A DNA stretch of 64,000 nucleotides from positions 248,001 through 312,000 of the forward strand of contig JAFCMP010000554.1 in NCBI GenBank assembly GCA_017506865.1, read 5' to 3'. The DNA is from Tribonema minus. Its lineage: Eukaryota; Sar; Xanthophyceae; Tribonematales; Tribonemataceae. This document shows, one piece after another, positions 1-11,300 of this stretch. Every line of letters starts with the position of its first letter. Position 1 is the stretch's first letter. The notes beneath the pieces were generated by a model that did no database searches, was not told where the DNA came from, and saw only the letters and a list, made by a program, of their open reading frames with translations. A program made the translations under genes and the position numbers.

Positions 1-539
1 TAGTTGAGTAGCCATATGCAGACTCAGTCTGAATCACTTATAAATTACAGTTCCTGGGTACGTTGGTAGACTACTCAGGTCTCCCTAGGATTAAATCACC
101 TCACTTTGCGAATATCACTTTTGGACCACTGCACGCGCGAGCGAACTGACAGCTGATGTTAGGTCAGTTGCCTACATTAGACCGTGACATCAGCGGCGCC
201 AAGCGCCGTGCTGTAGCCACGGCACTGTCCAAGAGAGGTGCACAAGAACTTCGTTGAACCCTACATGCATGGCCTATGAGAACAAAGTGCGACCTCCATC
301 ACGCTGTCGGTCGGCACGCTAACCAGCTGCAGCAGGCTGCTGCACTGAGCGCTGATGATCAATTTGCGCTACTAGCGCAGTAGTACAATGCTGCCACTCC
401 TGGCTGATGCGGCGCTGCGGTCGCTATCATGGAGAGACTATGGCGCTGGTCATGAGTCTCCTAGAAAATTTGGGACTGCCGAATAAAAACGCCCTCCTTC
501 GCAAGAACAGGGGATTGCGTCGTATTGCTGCACGCGCGA

Positions 540-1380
540 CCGCTTCCATCTGGCAAACCATGCAGCAAGCAGTAAAGCTCCCTGCTGCACCGTCAGGCGC
601 CTCATCTCAGTGTGTGTCAGGCGCAGTCTGTGTGAGAGTTTCAAGTAGCTGCGAGACCGGGGAAGGAGGCCCCTCCGGGGGGGGATTGGGGGGGGAATGT
701 TGCCAATTTTGGGAAAGCGGGGTGCGGGTTAATCGTTTGTGGCCAACTTTGTCGCATCGCGCATCACTTGGCAACTTGCGTGTATGTTTGTGGATGACAG
801 CAGGTGCTGCTGTACATTCTGGCAGTGCCTTGGGGACATCCCCCAAACTTGTAAGTTACTTCAGCGAAAAACACATTGGCCGGACGGTCAGGTTTTTGAA
901 GTACAGCGCGGGGGGGGGGGGGGGGGGGGGGGGGTAATTGGCAGGTGCTGTTCACCACGCATTTTCCGATGTCCATGTTCATAGACAAACGAAATGGCTT
1001 ACAATGTTGAGCGTACAACGTAATGTCATCGGTGAATTGATTTTAATTCCGAAGTAATTTCAACACTGAGTAGATTAATGAAGTTCCCTGCTGCACCATG
1101 ACTGTCAGAAGTCTCCTCTGAGACATCTACGTGCAGACCTGGTTGTCAGGCGCAGTCTGTGAGATCATGTCTGCGTGCGATGCGAGACCGTCACGCGCCC
1201 CCCCCCCCCGCCCCATCCCGGAGGGGGGGGAAGGGGGGGGCAAACCTAGCTGGCAGGCCCTGGTTGCGCACATCTGACTTCAGAGCGGCTGACCTAAGGC
1301 TTGTGAGCGGTCAATCACGCGTTCATTTGCAACCTGTGTTTGTGGATAAGAGCAGCTGCTGCTGTTATACAGGCCGTGAG
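540..1380. repeat. Diverged direct duplication with C/G runs
   Basis: Two diverged copies about 540 bp apart. The block at 560-830 (caggcgcagtctgtg, then a C/G-run segment, then tttgtggatgacagcaggtg) reappears at 1085-1372 with the same order of landmarks. No convincing coding frame lies here, and the translations read as shadows of homopolymers. I see nothing else in 1-539. Confidence 0.55.
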
Positions 1381-1700
1381 TGTGCATGAAGCGAGACGCC
1401 CCCCCCCCTCGGAGGGGAGGGAGAAGGTAACTTGAAGAGGGGGCATTCTAGGCTTGCTCTGGCACGGCAAACCTAGTTCTTGACAGCTTATTGGTGCCAC
1501 CGTGGATAATGAAAACGAATCAAAAGACCGTAGAGCTCTAGGTGACAAGGGATGGTTAGCCGCAAGTGCCTTCCACCAATAACCGTGGTCGATAATATGC
1601 TATCTTCAGGTTCAGGTACAGGCGACCTACGTAACTTTGAAACGTCTCCGGGACCCCCCCCCGTCCTGGAGGGAGGGGGGGGGGGGGGCATCAGCGGGCA
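640..1700. repeat. Four C-run/G-run inverted blocks
   Basis: Short blocks at about 655-705, 1190-1245, 1395-1425 and 1650-1690 each pair a C-rich run with a G-rich run around a ggagg core and could fold into hairpins or quadruplexes. A pure G tract follows at about 909-934. Polymerase slippage or assembly error in run length is likely here. Confidence 0.5.
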
Positions 1701-2125
1701 CTGCAGGCGCTGCAAATCACGAGTTTACGGTCAATCAATTACGTGAGCGAATGAAGGTGCTTCGTACATCACCAAGCGTAATCACATTGGTTGAAGATCA
1801 CGTTCACGTCCGTCACGTACCTAGGGACTCGACCCACTCGCAGTGGGTCCTCTCCCAAAATAAATGTAAACCCTTAGGCTACTGCTACTACAGGACCTGG
1901 TACTACTACAGGAACTACTAGTAGGCTACGCGACACTGTATGTAAAAAAAAAAAACATCATTCATGTCAATCAACTATTTATGACTATTATTATGATTGT
2001 TACAACAAACAATTATGCTACAGTACTTCAAGCTCAGGCTGCAGAAGAATCTGATTGAGTTTCTTCTGAATCAGATTCAGAACTTCAAGGAGATTCTGAC
2101 GCTCAGCTCAGCCTGGTCCACTCAC
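1701..2125. other. No gene seen
   Basis: AT-richer stretch with an A run near 1945 and cagg/ctact microrepeats at 1878-1925. If 2126-2510 is a first exon, this is the start of its intron. I could not find the next exon on the minus strand. Confidence 0.3.
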
Positions 2126-2510
2126 CGAGGCCGGCGGGGTGGTTCGGCTGGTGTATGAAGGACTGGCCTTCACACGAAGGTGGATTCTGGTGCTTCCAGA
2201 TGTCCGCTTGCACCTCCTTGGTAAACGGCAGCAGCGGGTTGTCGCTCAGCTGCTTTGGCCTGTAATTGGCTTGATAGAACTCAGGGAGCGCCTTCTCAGT
2301 GATAGGATTCGCTTTGACAGAATCGTCGCTGATCCCATCATGATGTCTAGGAGTCTGTACTTCGGGTTCGCCGTGCAGCAGCACATTGTTGTCGAGCTCT
2401 TGACAAGAGCCAACACGTGCCAAAGACACCGCCACCAGTAATTGCCACACGACGAACGAACGTCGAATCGAAACCCGATGTCGCTGTTGGTGCTGCTGTA
2501 CGGTAACCAT
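2126..2510 (-). CDS. First exon, secretory/Golgi-type protein, possible glycosyltransferase
   Basis: ATG at 2510-2508 opens a basic N-terminus (RIRRS-like) followed by a hydrophobic stretch VVWQLLVAVSLARVG, which reads as a signal peptide or type II signal anchor. The lumenal part contains EVQADIWKHQNPPSC and ends HPAGLG at a good donor (gtgag at 2125-2121). The IW(K/R)HQxPxxC...GxG pattern resembles the start of the catalytic region of plant and algal fucosyltransferase-like proteins from memory; this is inference from one exon. No continuation was found before base 1 of the window, so the gene is partial as seen. It could also be an unrelated secreted protein. Confidence 0.5.
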
Positions 2511-3150
2511 GGTGATCGGAGAAGTCGAGACCTTTCTTGAACAGCACTTTTAACGATCAATGACTGAGAGATTCAGTCAGGCAGGCAGGTTGTCTAGACG
2601 TCTAAGACTTGGGTTTCTGTCAGACGACGTTCGGCGACGACAGGTTGTTGCTCCCCCGCTCCCGAGCTCCCGTCCCGCTCCCGTCCCGCCCAGCCAGTGA
2701 TCACTGAATGAAAACTCTGGCGTTGCAGCGCGCAGCGCTGTTCTCCTTCGTTGGCCGCGGCGGACAGGCTGCTCTCGTGTTCAACCTTGCGTGCGGCTTG
2801 AGGACAGGCCGCCTGACTGTGTGTTGAGAAGCCAGCGGGGATGATAAAATAGTATGCGCCCCCTCCTATATCACCGCGAAAGGTCGCCTGGGGGGGGGGC
2901 TCTGAGGCTTGTGCGTCAAGCAGTAAGGCTGCTACACATTGAATCTGGTATCCCGCGACGGTCCTGGATGCTAGGGGGTTGCAAAAGCCCAGTACAACTG
3001 TAGTTTAATCAATCCCGCACGAAAAAAACTGCTGCAGTTACTAAACTTAGTCTATTAGGCTTGCGTGCACATGACATGTGAACATTCCGAGTCAGTTTGT
3101 GCACTGCTATAGATAGGCTGCAGCACATGCAGCACAATCATAGTACAATC
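2511..3150. other. Intergenic, likely promoter side of the 2.5-kb gene
   Basis: No coding signal. It contains a direct cctcccg/cccgtcccgctcccg C-rich patch at 2650-2695 upstream of the minus-strand start. No recognised promoter element. Confidence 0.25.
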
Positions 3151-3164
3151 ATTCTGTTGCCAGT

Positions 3165-4020
3165 GGAGGCGCGACCGCTCCGGCAGCGGCAACTGCATCA
3201 GCGGCAAGCCGCGCTGCCGCCCCGGCAGTGGCGACTGTTACAGAACTACTGGCAGTGGCTGCAGGCGGCACCGCCGCTTCAGTGCAGGCCGCTGATTTCT
3301 CAGCCATTTCGGCGACACAAGGCGCATCTGCCGCTGCACCAGTCACGGTGGCCGCGGCGGCAGCACAGGCGGCACCAGCGGCAGCAGCAGCGGTAGCGCA
3401 CGGCGCAACTACTCCGGCGGCAGCAGCAGCGGCGGCAGCAGCAGCTGCTCCAGCATCAGAGCCTGAGGCTGCCGCTGCGGCAGCAGCAGCCGCGGCGGCA
3501 GCACATGTTGCACCTCCGAGTCAACTTAAGCTGCTTCGGCGGCACCACCACTAACTAGGGTACTATTAGTAATAGTAGCTGCAGCAGCAACAGCAGCTGC
3601 TGCGGGCATAGGCAACACAGCTGCCAGTGCTCCAGGCCTTGGGGCTGCTGCAGCACCTGCAACAGGTCCTGGAGCAGCGGCAGCAGGCGGTGCCGCAACC
3701 GTGCCGACTGCGACAGCGGCAATGGCGGTGGCTGCAGCGGCCAATCATGATGCGGCAGGAGCTGCGGCACCAGCAGCTGCGGCAGCAGCAACACCACTCA
3801 GTCTGGCAGCAGCAGCAACGGCAGGCGGCGCAGCTGCTCCAGCGCACGCAGCAGCGGCAGCCGTCAATGCAGGGCGCTGCGCGTTCCACACCAGCAATGG
3901 TAGAAGGCACCGTGACGGCAGCAGCTGCAGAGGTGGCGCGCCTGCCCCTTATGCGGACGATCGCCACTGTGACAGCTGCCGCATCATGATCTCAGGGCCT
4001 GCGTGCAGCAACAGGTGACA
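3165..4020 (+). repeat. Alanine-codon (GCN) low-complexity block
   Basis: Long stretch of gcn/gcagcagcggc triplets whose plus frames read almost only Ala with Thr/Val/Pro. It is punctuated by aatcatgatgcggcag-like words repeated at 3744 and 3980. The same style of Ala-rich DNA occurs inside both retroelement families further right (39-41 kb and 50-54.5 kb), so this may be the worn inner part of an element that ends in the reverse-transcriptase remnant at 4.3-5.2 kb. Confidence 0.5.
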
Positions 4021-4289
4021 AACTGGAACATAATATGCTGCCACCAGCGCTAGTGCCACTGCAGCAGCAGCCACATATGCAGCAGCCGCCGCCGCCAGCA
4101 GGTGGTGGCACCGGACCGGGTGCGGACGCTGCTCACGCCGTCGGTGTACTTGACGTCAGTGCTCTGCAGCTGCAGTGCAGGAACTGCTGCCAGCGGCTGC
4201 AGTGTAGACTGAGGCGCCTCAATCAGAGTGTGCTTGCAGATGCCGTCGCTACCGAGCTTGCAGATAATTTTAAAGTGGAGGCGGACCTG

Positions 4290-5235
4290 CCGCAGCTGCT
4301 AGGGCACGCAACGCACGCAAGCACTTGCTTGATTCTGGTCGCAGCGCCACATGCACTCGATGGGCATGGCATTCCTCAACGAGCCCATGTACTGCACAAT
4401 GGCTTCGTTCGATGGCCTATCCTGGCAGCTGGCCATCAAACGCGCCATCGGAAATACTATAGAAGTCTTAGAGCAGATGACAGGCTGCAACTTGAAGCTG
4501 CACGTGCGGGAAGTCGCCGGGCGGCATCCTGCATGCACGGCTGTGTCAAGCGCCACGCGTCAAGGCGCACACACCATGATGATCGTCCACAATAACTTCA
4601 GGAGGGCCACGCAGCGCATCCTGCGGCAATACCTCAAAAAGGGACTCAGTCTGATGGACGAGGACTACAAGCCGCTTCTGGGATCCACCGGGCCGCCGGG
4701 GAGTCGCAGGATGGACATCGTGCTGCCTGCCGACGTCTTCCCGGTGACCGGTTAGTAGTATAACGACCCGACACATCAACTACCGCTCATGGTGGACGTC
4801 ACCTGCTCCAAGGCACAGGTGGGCCAGGCGTCGCGGGCGCAGAAGACTGCAGCAGACCCCGAGCGTTGCTGCCGCGACCAAGAGGCCGCCAAAAGTACCC
4901 ACTATCCTGGTTATTATGATCAGAATTGCTATATACTTGCTATTTTCAAATTGGCAATCGGGTCATTCGGCAGCATCGGGGAGCAGGGGCGGAAGCTGCT
5001 GGAGGCTGTGGTGACGGAGTATGCCAGCAGGATGTCAGTGCCCGGAGGAGCACGCCCTAAAGCTCTCAAGGGCATTGCCCTGGCGCGCTTACGCTCGGCA
5101 CTGTCGGCAGCGTTCCATGCCATTGGCGTACTCTGGCCGTATCATGACAAACATGGCAGAATCCAGGGGGGGGGGCACATGAAGGAGGACGTAGGGGAGG
5201 ATCCCGAGATGCCATTTGGCGGCGACGGCGTTTGA
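4290..5235 (+). pseudogene. Remnant of a reverse-transcriptase ORF, C-terminal part (LINE-like?)
   Basis: Plus-strand frames at 4351-4755 and 4789-5235 carry ordinary protein-like sequence: RMDIVLPADVFPVTG, then MVDVTCSKAQVG, then YDQNCYILAIFKLAIGSFG, EYASRMSVPGGARPKALKG and RLRSALSAAFHAI. The pattern 'D(V/I)xxP...DVTxxxxQ...YxxHxxxLAxFAxESFGRLG' is, from memory, the C-terminal segment downstream of RT in many green-algal non-LTR reverse transcriptases. It is broken and lacks the RT core, which would lie upstream in the Ala-rich block. Family assignment is tentative. Confidence 0.4.
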
Positions 5236-6148
5236 GTGGTTGTCGTTGAGACACTTTCAGACTGTCACACGACATGTAGATTCCGCACAGCAAGCTTCAA
5301 GTTAGACCATCATCTGGGCTTTTCCGCGCCTTGAGCAAGAATATTAAAAGGTACAAAACTGTATGCCATGATGCGGTAATCATCTCTTCAAGTGAAATGT
5401 ATGTCACACGGTGTATCACCAACAATTGACATATTATATCAGTAAAAGATGGCCTAGTTTTTTATTTAACAAAAAAAAACAAATTCTCAAAACATATCTA
5501 CTGCACTGACCCCGACAGATGCGGCACGCTGTCAGCCAGCATAATGGATAATAGGTGATGGAACTGTTATTCTTAAAAAAGACACTTAGTCTGATAGTAT
5601 TAGTAGGCGGATTAATTCAATTGAAACAAAACTTATCACCTCAGGGCCAACTCGAACTTCGACTGGAAGAGTGCTGCAAATACACTGATCCAGATGGCAG
5701 GTGTCAGGTGTCAGCTTATCAAAGCCTTAAAATTATTTGGCCACAATATAAACTAGCTGCAATGCACCCAAATTGAATCATTATGGACCATTATGATATC
5801 CATACAGCGCGAGACAAAGCGTACCAACGCAATCATGAAAGCACTGATCAGCCTGAGGACCGAGGCAGCACAGCGTCACGCCGTGTTTCGTGACTACATT
5901 GTGAACGACGAAGTGCACGATGTGACCGGCTCGACTCGCGCGCTCATCGTGCGGAAACAGCAGCGAAGGATCGGGACGCCACGCAGCCTGACAATCGACA
6001 GTACACACGACCAGACGAAGCCGGTGCGCAAGGCACGCAGCCCAACAGCAAACAGCACTCGCCACACACAAACACACGATCCATCGCCCGCGCGCACACC
6101 GCGGCACCAGCGCGTGCGCACGCGCACCTGGCCCTACAGACACATGAT
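5236..6148. other. No gene seen
   Basis: AT-rich patch at 5340-5480, then an R/T/H-rich open frame at 5793-6374 that reads as an antisense shadow of the minus-strand exon at 6149-6298. Nothing supported. Confidence 0.25.
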
Positions 6149-6298
6149 TCACCCCTTTCCGAATGGATCCCAGAAACTGTCACGCCCCGGCGCGCGGCGC
6201 GGCGGCGCTTCTCTCGGCGGCGTGCTCGCGACGATGGCAAAGGACTCGCGCTCGTCCAGGTGCTGCTGCACCGCGCTGCGCAGGCGCGCGACTTGCTC
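6149..6298 (-). CDS. Terminal exon of an unidentified gene
   Basis: An acceptor (gtcgcag) is followed by an open GC3-rich frame starting EQVARLRSAVQQHLDERESF and ending SFWDPFGKG with TGA at 6151-6149. The first 20 residues have heptad-like spacing (coiled coil). The phase is 0 and matches the candidate upstream exon 6360-6494 across a 61-bp intron. The gene is not the ankyrin-DENN gene, whose stop lies upstream at 7132-7130. Function unknown. Confidence 0.5.
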   Translation of the reverse strand, partial: EQVARLRSAVQQHLDERESFAIVASTPPREAPPRRAPGRDSFWDPFGKG

Positions 6299-6359
6299 CT
6301 GCGACACGCACACACGCGCCGACGATGTGCGCTGTCAGTGCGGTTCTCGTGAGCAGTAC

Positions 6360-6494
6360 TGTACTGAGCTGTAGGCAAAAGTTGGGGCAACGGGCGATTG
6401 CTATGGCTGCAGCGTCATCGCTGTAGCAGATTAAGTTGCCAAAGTGCTCGTGCGATCGGGCAAAAATTGGCGTGTCGATGTCCACCGCATGGCA
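6360..6494 (-). CDS. Candidate internal exon of the same unidentified gene
   Basis: Acceptor ggcag, then CHAVDIDTPIFARSHEHFGN...ICYSDDAAAIAIAR, phase 0 at both ends with donor gtactg. The sequence looks protein-like but the donor is weak and no further upstream exon was found before 7130. Confidence 0.35.
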
Positions 6495-7129
6495 CTGCCA
6501 GCGTGTCACCAATGGCATGTTCAAGTGACACGACTTTCTCTTAGATCACGAATGCATACGTTCGGCAGACAAAGTGACATTGTTATGGCAGAGAGAGACA
6601 GGTAATCTGGCGTAAGACAGCAGCAGGACGCTGTGACGCGCCGCGGAGATGCAGCTGGCACACTATGGAGTTGCTACCTACAAGTGCACAGCACCAAAGG
6701 CAAAATGTGTTTTTAGCAAGTTTGGGCGACCTCTCAGTGCTTGCATTGCTATGCACAATTGTGATCGAAGAGTTCACCCCTGACCTGAATACTAAATGGT
6801 GAAGACACAGCATTGGAATGGCAGCAGCATTCACAGCTACTTCGCATTTCTACAGGGTCCCTCATGGCAAGAGCACTGCAGCAAGCTGCTGCAAGTGCAA
6901 CTGGTGCTCCCCATCCATGATGCATAATCATGTTCAACCTCAAGCCCACAGCCTGACAATCTACACACTCTGCTTTGCAGCACACCTCTATGGCTTCAGT
7001 ATCCAATGCATCCTCGCAATGCTGTGGTCATACATGCCAGGTCGATGGCCAAACTTGCGCGAACAGTCGTGTTGTGCTTTGCGAATCTGTATGAATCTGA
7101 CTCATATGCAACGCCTTGCACAGGCGCCG

Positions 7130-8309
7130 CTATGCTCCAAAAGAGTCGTATGAACTGCGATCGCGCCGCACCTGCACTGCCGCCGCAAACCCAGACATCG
7201 GTTTCGGAGCGCCCTCGCTGCTGCCCTCTGCCGCCGCCGCAGCCGCTGCCGCTGCCGCTGCTGCAGTTTCAGCCTCCTGCTTCGCCGCCGCCGCCTCCTT
7301 CTTGGCAGCGACGCCGCTCTCTATCTCCGCCGCCGCCCTGCGCATGCGGCTGCTGAGATTCGCGCCAAACTCCGCCACCGCCTTCAGCCCTGGCTTGGGC
7401 TGCGGCAGATCTGCCGTTTCGCCGCTGCCGCTGCCGCTGCCGCCGCCGCCGCCGTCGCCATGCCCCCCAGCGGCAGCGGGCGCGCCGCCCGTCGACGGCA
7501 GCGGATTGCTGGTGCCGAAACTGGACATGGTCCAGGTGAAGAGCGGCTTGGGGGGCGGCGCAGTGTGAGCGCGCGGCAGCGATCCCGCCGGCAGCGGCGC
7601 TGCGCGCAGCTCGAAGTGCCGGTGCGCCGCCGCCGCCGCCGCCGCGGCGCTCACGCCGATCAGGTCCCCGTCCTCGTTGCTACCGCCGCGCTCCCGTGAC
7701 GGCGGCTCCGCGTCGCCGTCGAACCACGACTGGCGGCGGTGCGCGGCGGTGCGGCCGCCGCCGCCGCCGCTGCTGCCGCCGCCGCCCAGCGCCGCCGCGA
7801 AACCCAGCGCGCCGCCGGCGCCGTCGTGCAGCGGCGAGTCGTCGCCCGTGCCGCCGGCGCCGCCGCTGAGCGACATGGTGCTGCCGGCGGCGGACGCGGA
7901 GAGCGACTCGACGACCAGCGACGCCGTCGTGGCGCGGCTCAGCAGGCTGTCGGGGCCGCCGTCGCCGCAGTTGCTGCTCTCGTCGTCGCTGAAGGACAGG
8001 GCGAGGCGCGTGGGCAGCTCCACGACACCGCCGCCGCCGCCGTCAGCGGCAGCGGCAGCTGCAGCAGCAGCAGTGCTCACGGTGGCAGCGCTCAGTGTGC
8101 TGTGGTGGTGATGGCGATGCGCGCCACCGGCGCTGGCGCGCAGCGTGGCGGCGGAGCTGTCGCCGTGGTGCCAGATGTCACCGCCCGCCGTCGGTTCAGC
8201 AGCGGCTGACAGCTGCAAGTGGTGGTGGGCGAAGGCGGAAGCGGCGGCGGCGGGCGCGTCCATGCTGCTGGCGCCGCTGATCTCTCTGAAGGACCCGCCC
8301 TCCATCTCA
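7130..8309 (-). CDS. Ankyrin-DENN gene, last exon (low-complexity tail)
   Basis: Acceptor ccctcag, one base completes Arg with exon 26, then [19 protein letters not shown] and about 370 residues rich in Ala, Gly, Ser and His. The tail includes HHHH, Gly/Ser runs and the island [16 protein letters not shown]. It ends with a basic Ala-rich helix ([20 protein letters not shown]) and [10 protein letters not shown], stop TAG at 7132-7130. Probably disordered; GCN and GGN triplet runs suggest length variation. Confidence 0.7.
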
Positions 8310-11300
8310 CTGAGGGTATATGTGCGTGACGCGGGCGATGCGGCAGCAGCAGCGGAGCGGTGATGGACAGTGGATCAATCGGCGGTTGAGGGGCGAAGCT
8401 TGCCAAATGAGACAGTGGTGGAGGTCACGCAGCGCCTGCGTGCATCATTCCAGCGCAGCTTTTGTGCGCACGTGTATAAATGACATGCACGGATTATCAC
8501 GCTGTGAGGGGCTCATTACTAAGACTTGGGCATGAGTACTGCATGTGAAAATCGACGGCCGGCGCCATCATTGACACCATGTGCTGCAGACTCCACGTGT
8601 GAGTCAGACACTGGCATTTGCAGGTACCGTGACAGCTGGTCGATGCTCTTGGCACTGTCCGGTACGATAATTTTGCGTATGATGATCGTCAATGAGCATG
8701 GAGACACTAGGATAAGGTGTACACTCTGATAGCGTCGCGAACTTGTTGCTCATCGTCTGCCTTTTTTGCGCCCTGACGTAAACTAACATCAAGTACATTG
8801 CGACGAAATACCAACAGCTGGCACTCACAGGCACGTGTAGTCTGTGAGGCGGTGCATCTCCTCCATGACGTCGGAGTTTGGGTACAGAACTTCAGCGCAC
8901 GATTCTCCCCCGCCCTCCTGTCACAACATGACGACAAAACAGCAACCCACAGCATCAGCGGCAGCAGCAGCAGCAGCAGCAGCAGCCGAGGGTCAGAGGC
9001 AAGTGGTGACTGCCCGCTACTGCCAAATGCCACTGTCAAATACCAGAGGGTCGCGTGATAGCAGCAACGAGCCTGTGATGGGCAAGAATGTACGCAGTGG
9101 CGGCATCTGCACTGCCAAAAGACCAGTCGAGCTCTCGTACAAACTTCATCCAGAGGCAAGACAGGGGGAGTTTGATCACTGACGCGAGGTCAGCCATGAG
9201 AATGTTGTACATGCTGGACATATGCATACCAGCCAAAACTTTCAAGGCGATGCATTGTAACTGCACATGCATATATGTTCATGCAGTAATGCTGCAAGAA
9301 CAATGCAAAAAGTAAAACATCACAGTTTGCAGCTGCCATGGTGAGGACCGCTTACCTTGGCCAGAACGTGCTCCACGCATTCGCAGAACAGCTGCACCTG
9401 CAAGTCACAAGCCGATAGCAGCAGCACACGCACACACGCACATGAGCACATGCAAGCTGTCGCATGCGGCATTCGCGCAGCAGCAGCGGTCATTGCCTGG
9501 ATTTACCTCTCTGGCGTTGAGGAGAGCCTGGTCAGCCTATCTTCCAGTCAACACTAAAAGTATTATCGGTCTGGGAGGTGTGTGCAACTGTTGAGGAGAA
9601 ACTCCTCAGCCCGCCCTGCTGTTCAAACACTTTCTTGCCATTTGCTTGTGTTGAAACTATAACAATGTAGACATTACCTGGGCCTCCCTCTCAGGCAGTT
9701 GTCCTGGGAGGCGTGTGCACGCGTTGGAGCGGGCCCCCTCAGCCTGCCCTCCTTTTCAAGCACTTTGTTGCTGTGTCCTTGTGTGAAAAAAACAATACTT
9801 CGAAGTATAAAAGAATTATTAAGCACTTTGTTGCTGTGTCCTTGTGTGAAAAAAACAATACTTCGAAGTATAAAAGAATTATTAAAACTGAGCTTTATTT
9901 ATTTATAATTGAATGCAGTATAAAAGAATTATTAAAACTGAGCTTTATTTACTTATAATTGAATGCTTCTGCTTTTGATAATTGTTTTCTTTCCCGATAA
10001 AAAAATCTATAATGTATTATCATAATCTTACCTGGGCCTCCCTCTCTGGCAGTCGTCCTGGGAGGTCCTCCTCCAGGCAGTCCTCCCTGAACAGCTGCCA
10101 CAGCTGCCCGGACAGCAGCGCCGCAAGCATCTGCAGGCAAAAACCGCGAAAGCGGCCGGCGGCATGATACGGTAGGGCATGAACTTTCGTGCACAACAAC
10201 AATAAATGAGCCACAGCGACCCGAGCATGAGATGGTTTGGCGTGAACTTGCTTGGCTGAATTAAATGCACCCGGCGGACAGCGCACTGTAATTTAGGGCT
10301 AGGGTTAGTTGCGTAGTTAGCAGGTGCTGATGGCTGTCCCCTGTGTGCTTGAAGTGGGGGTTGGCATGGCGAGATGCCTTGAAGTTGACACTCAGTTGCT
10401 GGCGGGCAAAATAGGCTGGCTGCCGCCACATGATGAACGTCAGGACGCACAATTGGCACTTGAAGTTGTAGCTGAAGTGACGCTGCATACAACTACGACG
10501 CCCACGATGGTGAGCGCGCTGTAGAGCCTATCCACTGCAATGTGAGTGTGATGCCAACAGTCTGCCACATCCGTCATGCTTCACAAGTATTTATATTATA
10601 AGCTTCTATTACTTGATCAAGCTTCATATCTGAGATCCCGCATGAAAGGACATCTGAGAGTCACACAAGAAGTCCCACAGCTTTTCAGTTCCGAAGTTGT
10701 CTGTTTGCTCGTTGCATAGACAAGTACCAGTACAGATAGATGCCAAGACAGCGCATTGCGGTATGTGTGCTGAAAGCAGCGAGCATACCTGTGCCAAAGA
10801 CCATCAACCGTACACAGCGTGCACACATGGGCTCACCCTGATAACCCTGCATGCTTCAAGTATATACTTGGAAGTAGATGTCTACTTCAAAAGTGTACTT
10901 CTTGAATGTGAACATGCTACTACAAAAGCATTTTAGTACACACCTCGAAGTGGGTGTCGATATGCCATCGATATCGCACACAGGCAAGTTAGAGTACGAG
11001 TCTGCAAATCCTACAATGCATGCAGCTGGTTTGAAGTACATGACACCAGTGTGGCGAGAACCTTTATGTGGTTTCACATTCAAGGTGATAGGCTATACAT
11101 ACCTGCCTATGCGCCTCTGGCGCGTCAGCGATCATCCGCATACGGCATGTAGATTTCACGTTCCCTTACAGCCTACCAGGGTGATAGGCTGTACATACCT
11201 GCCTGTGCGCCTCTGGCGCGTCAGCAATCACACACACACGGAATGTATGTTTCACATTCAAGGTGAAGGGCTATACATACCTGCCTATGCGCCTCTGGAA

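Noticed and set aside
3228-3554. 108-residue Ala-rich open frame
   Set aside because: Almost pure GCN triplets; the same region is open in several frames, so length carries no evidence of coding.
5793-6374. 193-residue plus-strand open frame
   Set aside because: Arg/Thr/Ser-rich, and its second half is antisense to the better-supported minus exon at 6149-6298.
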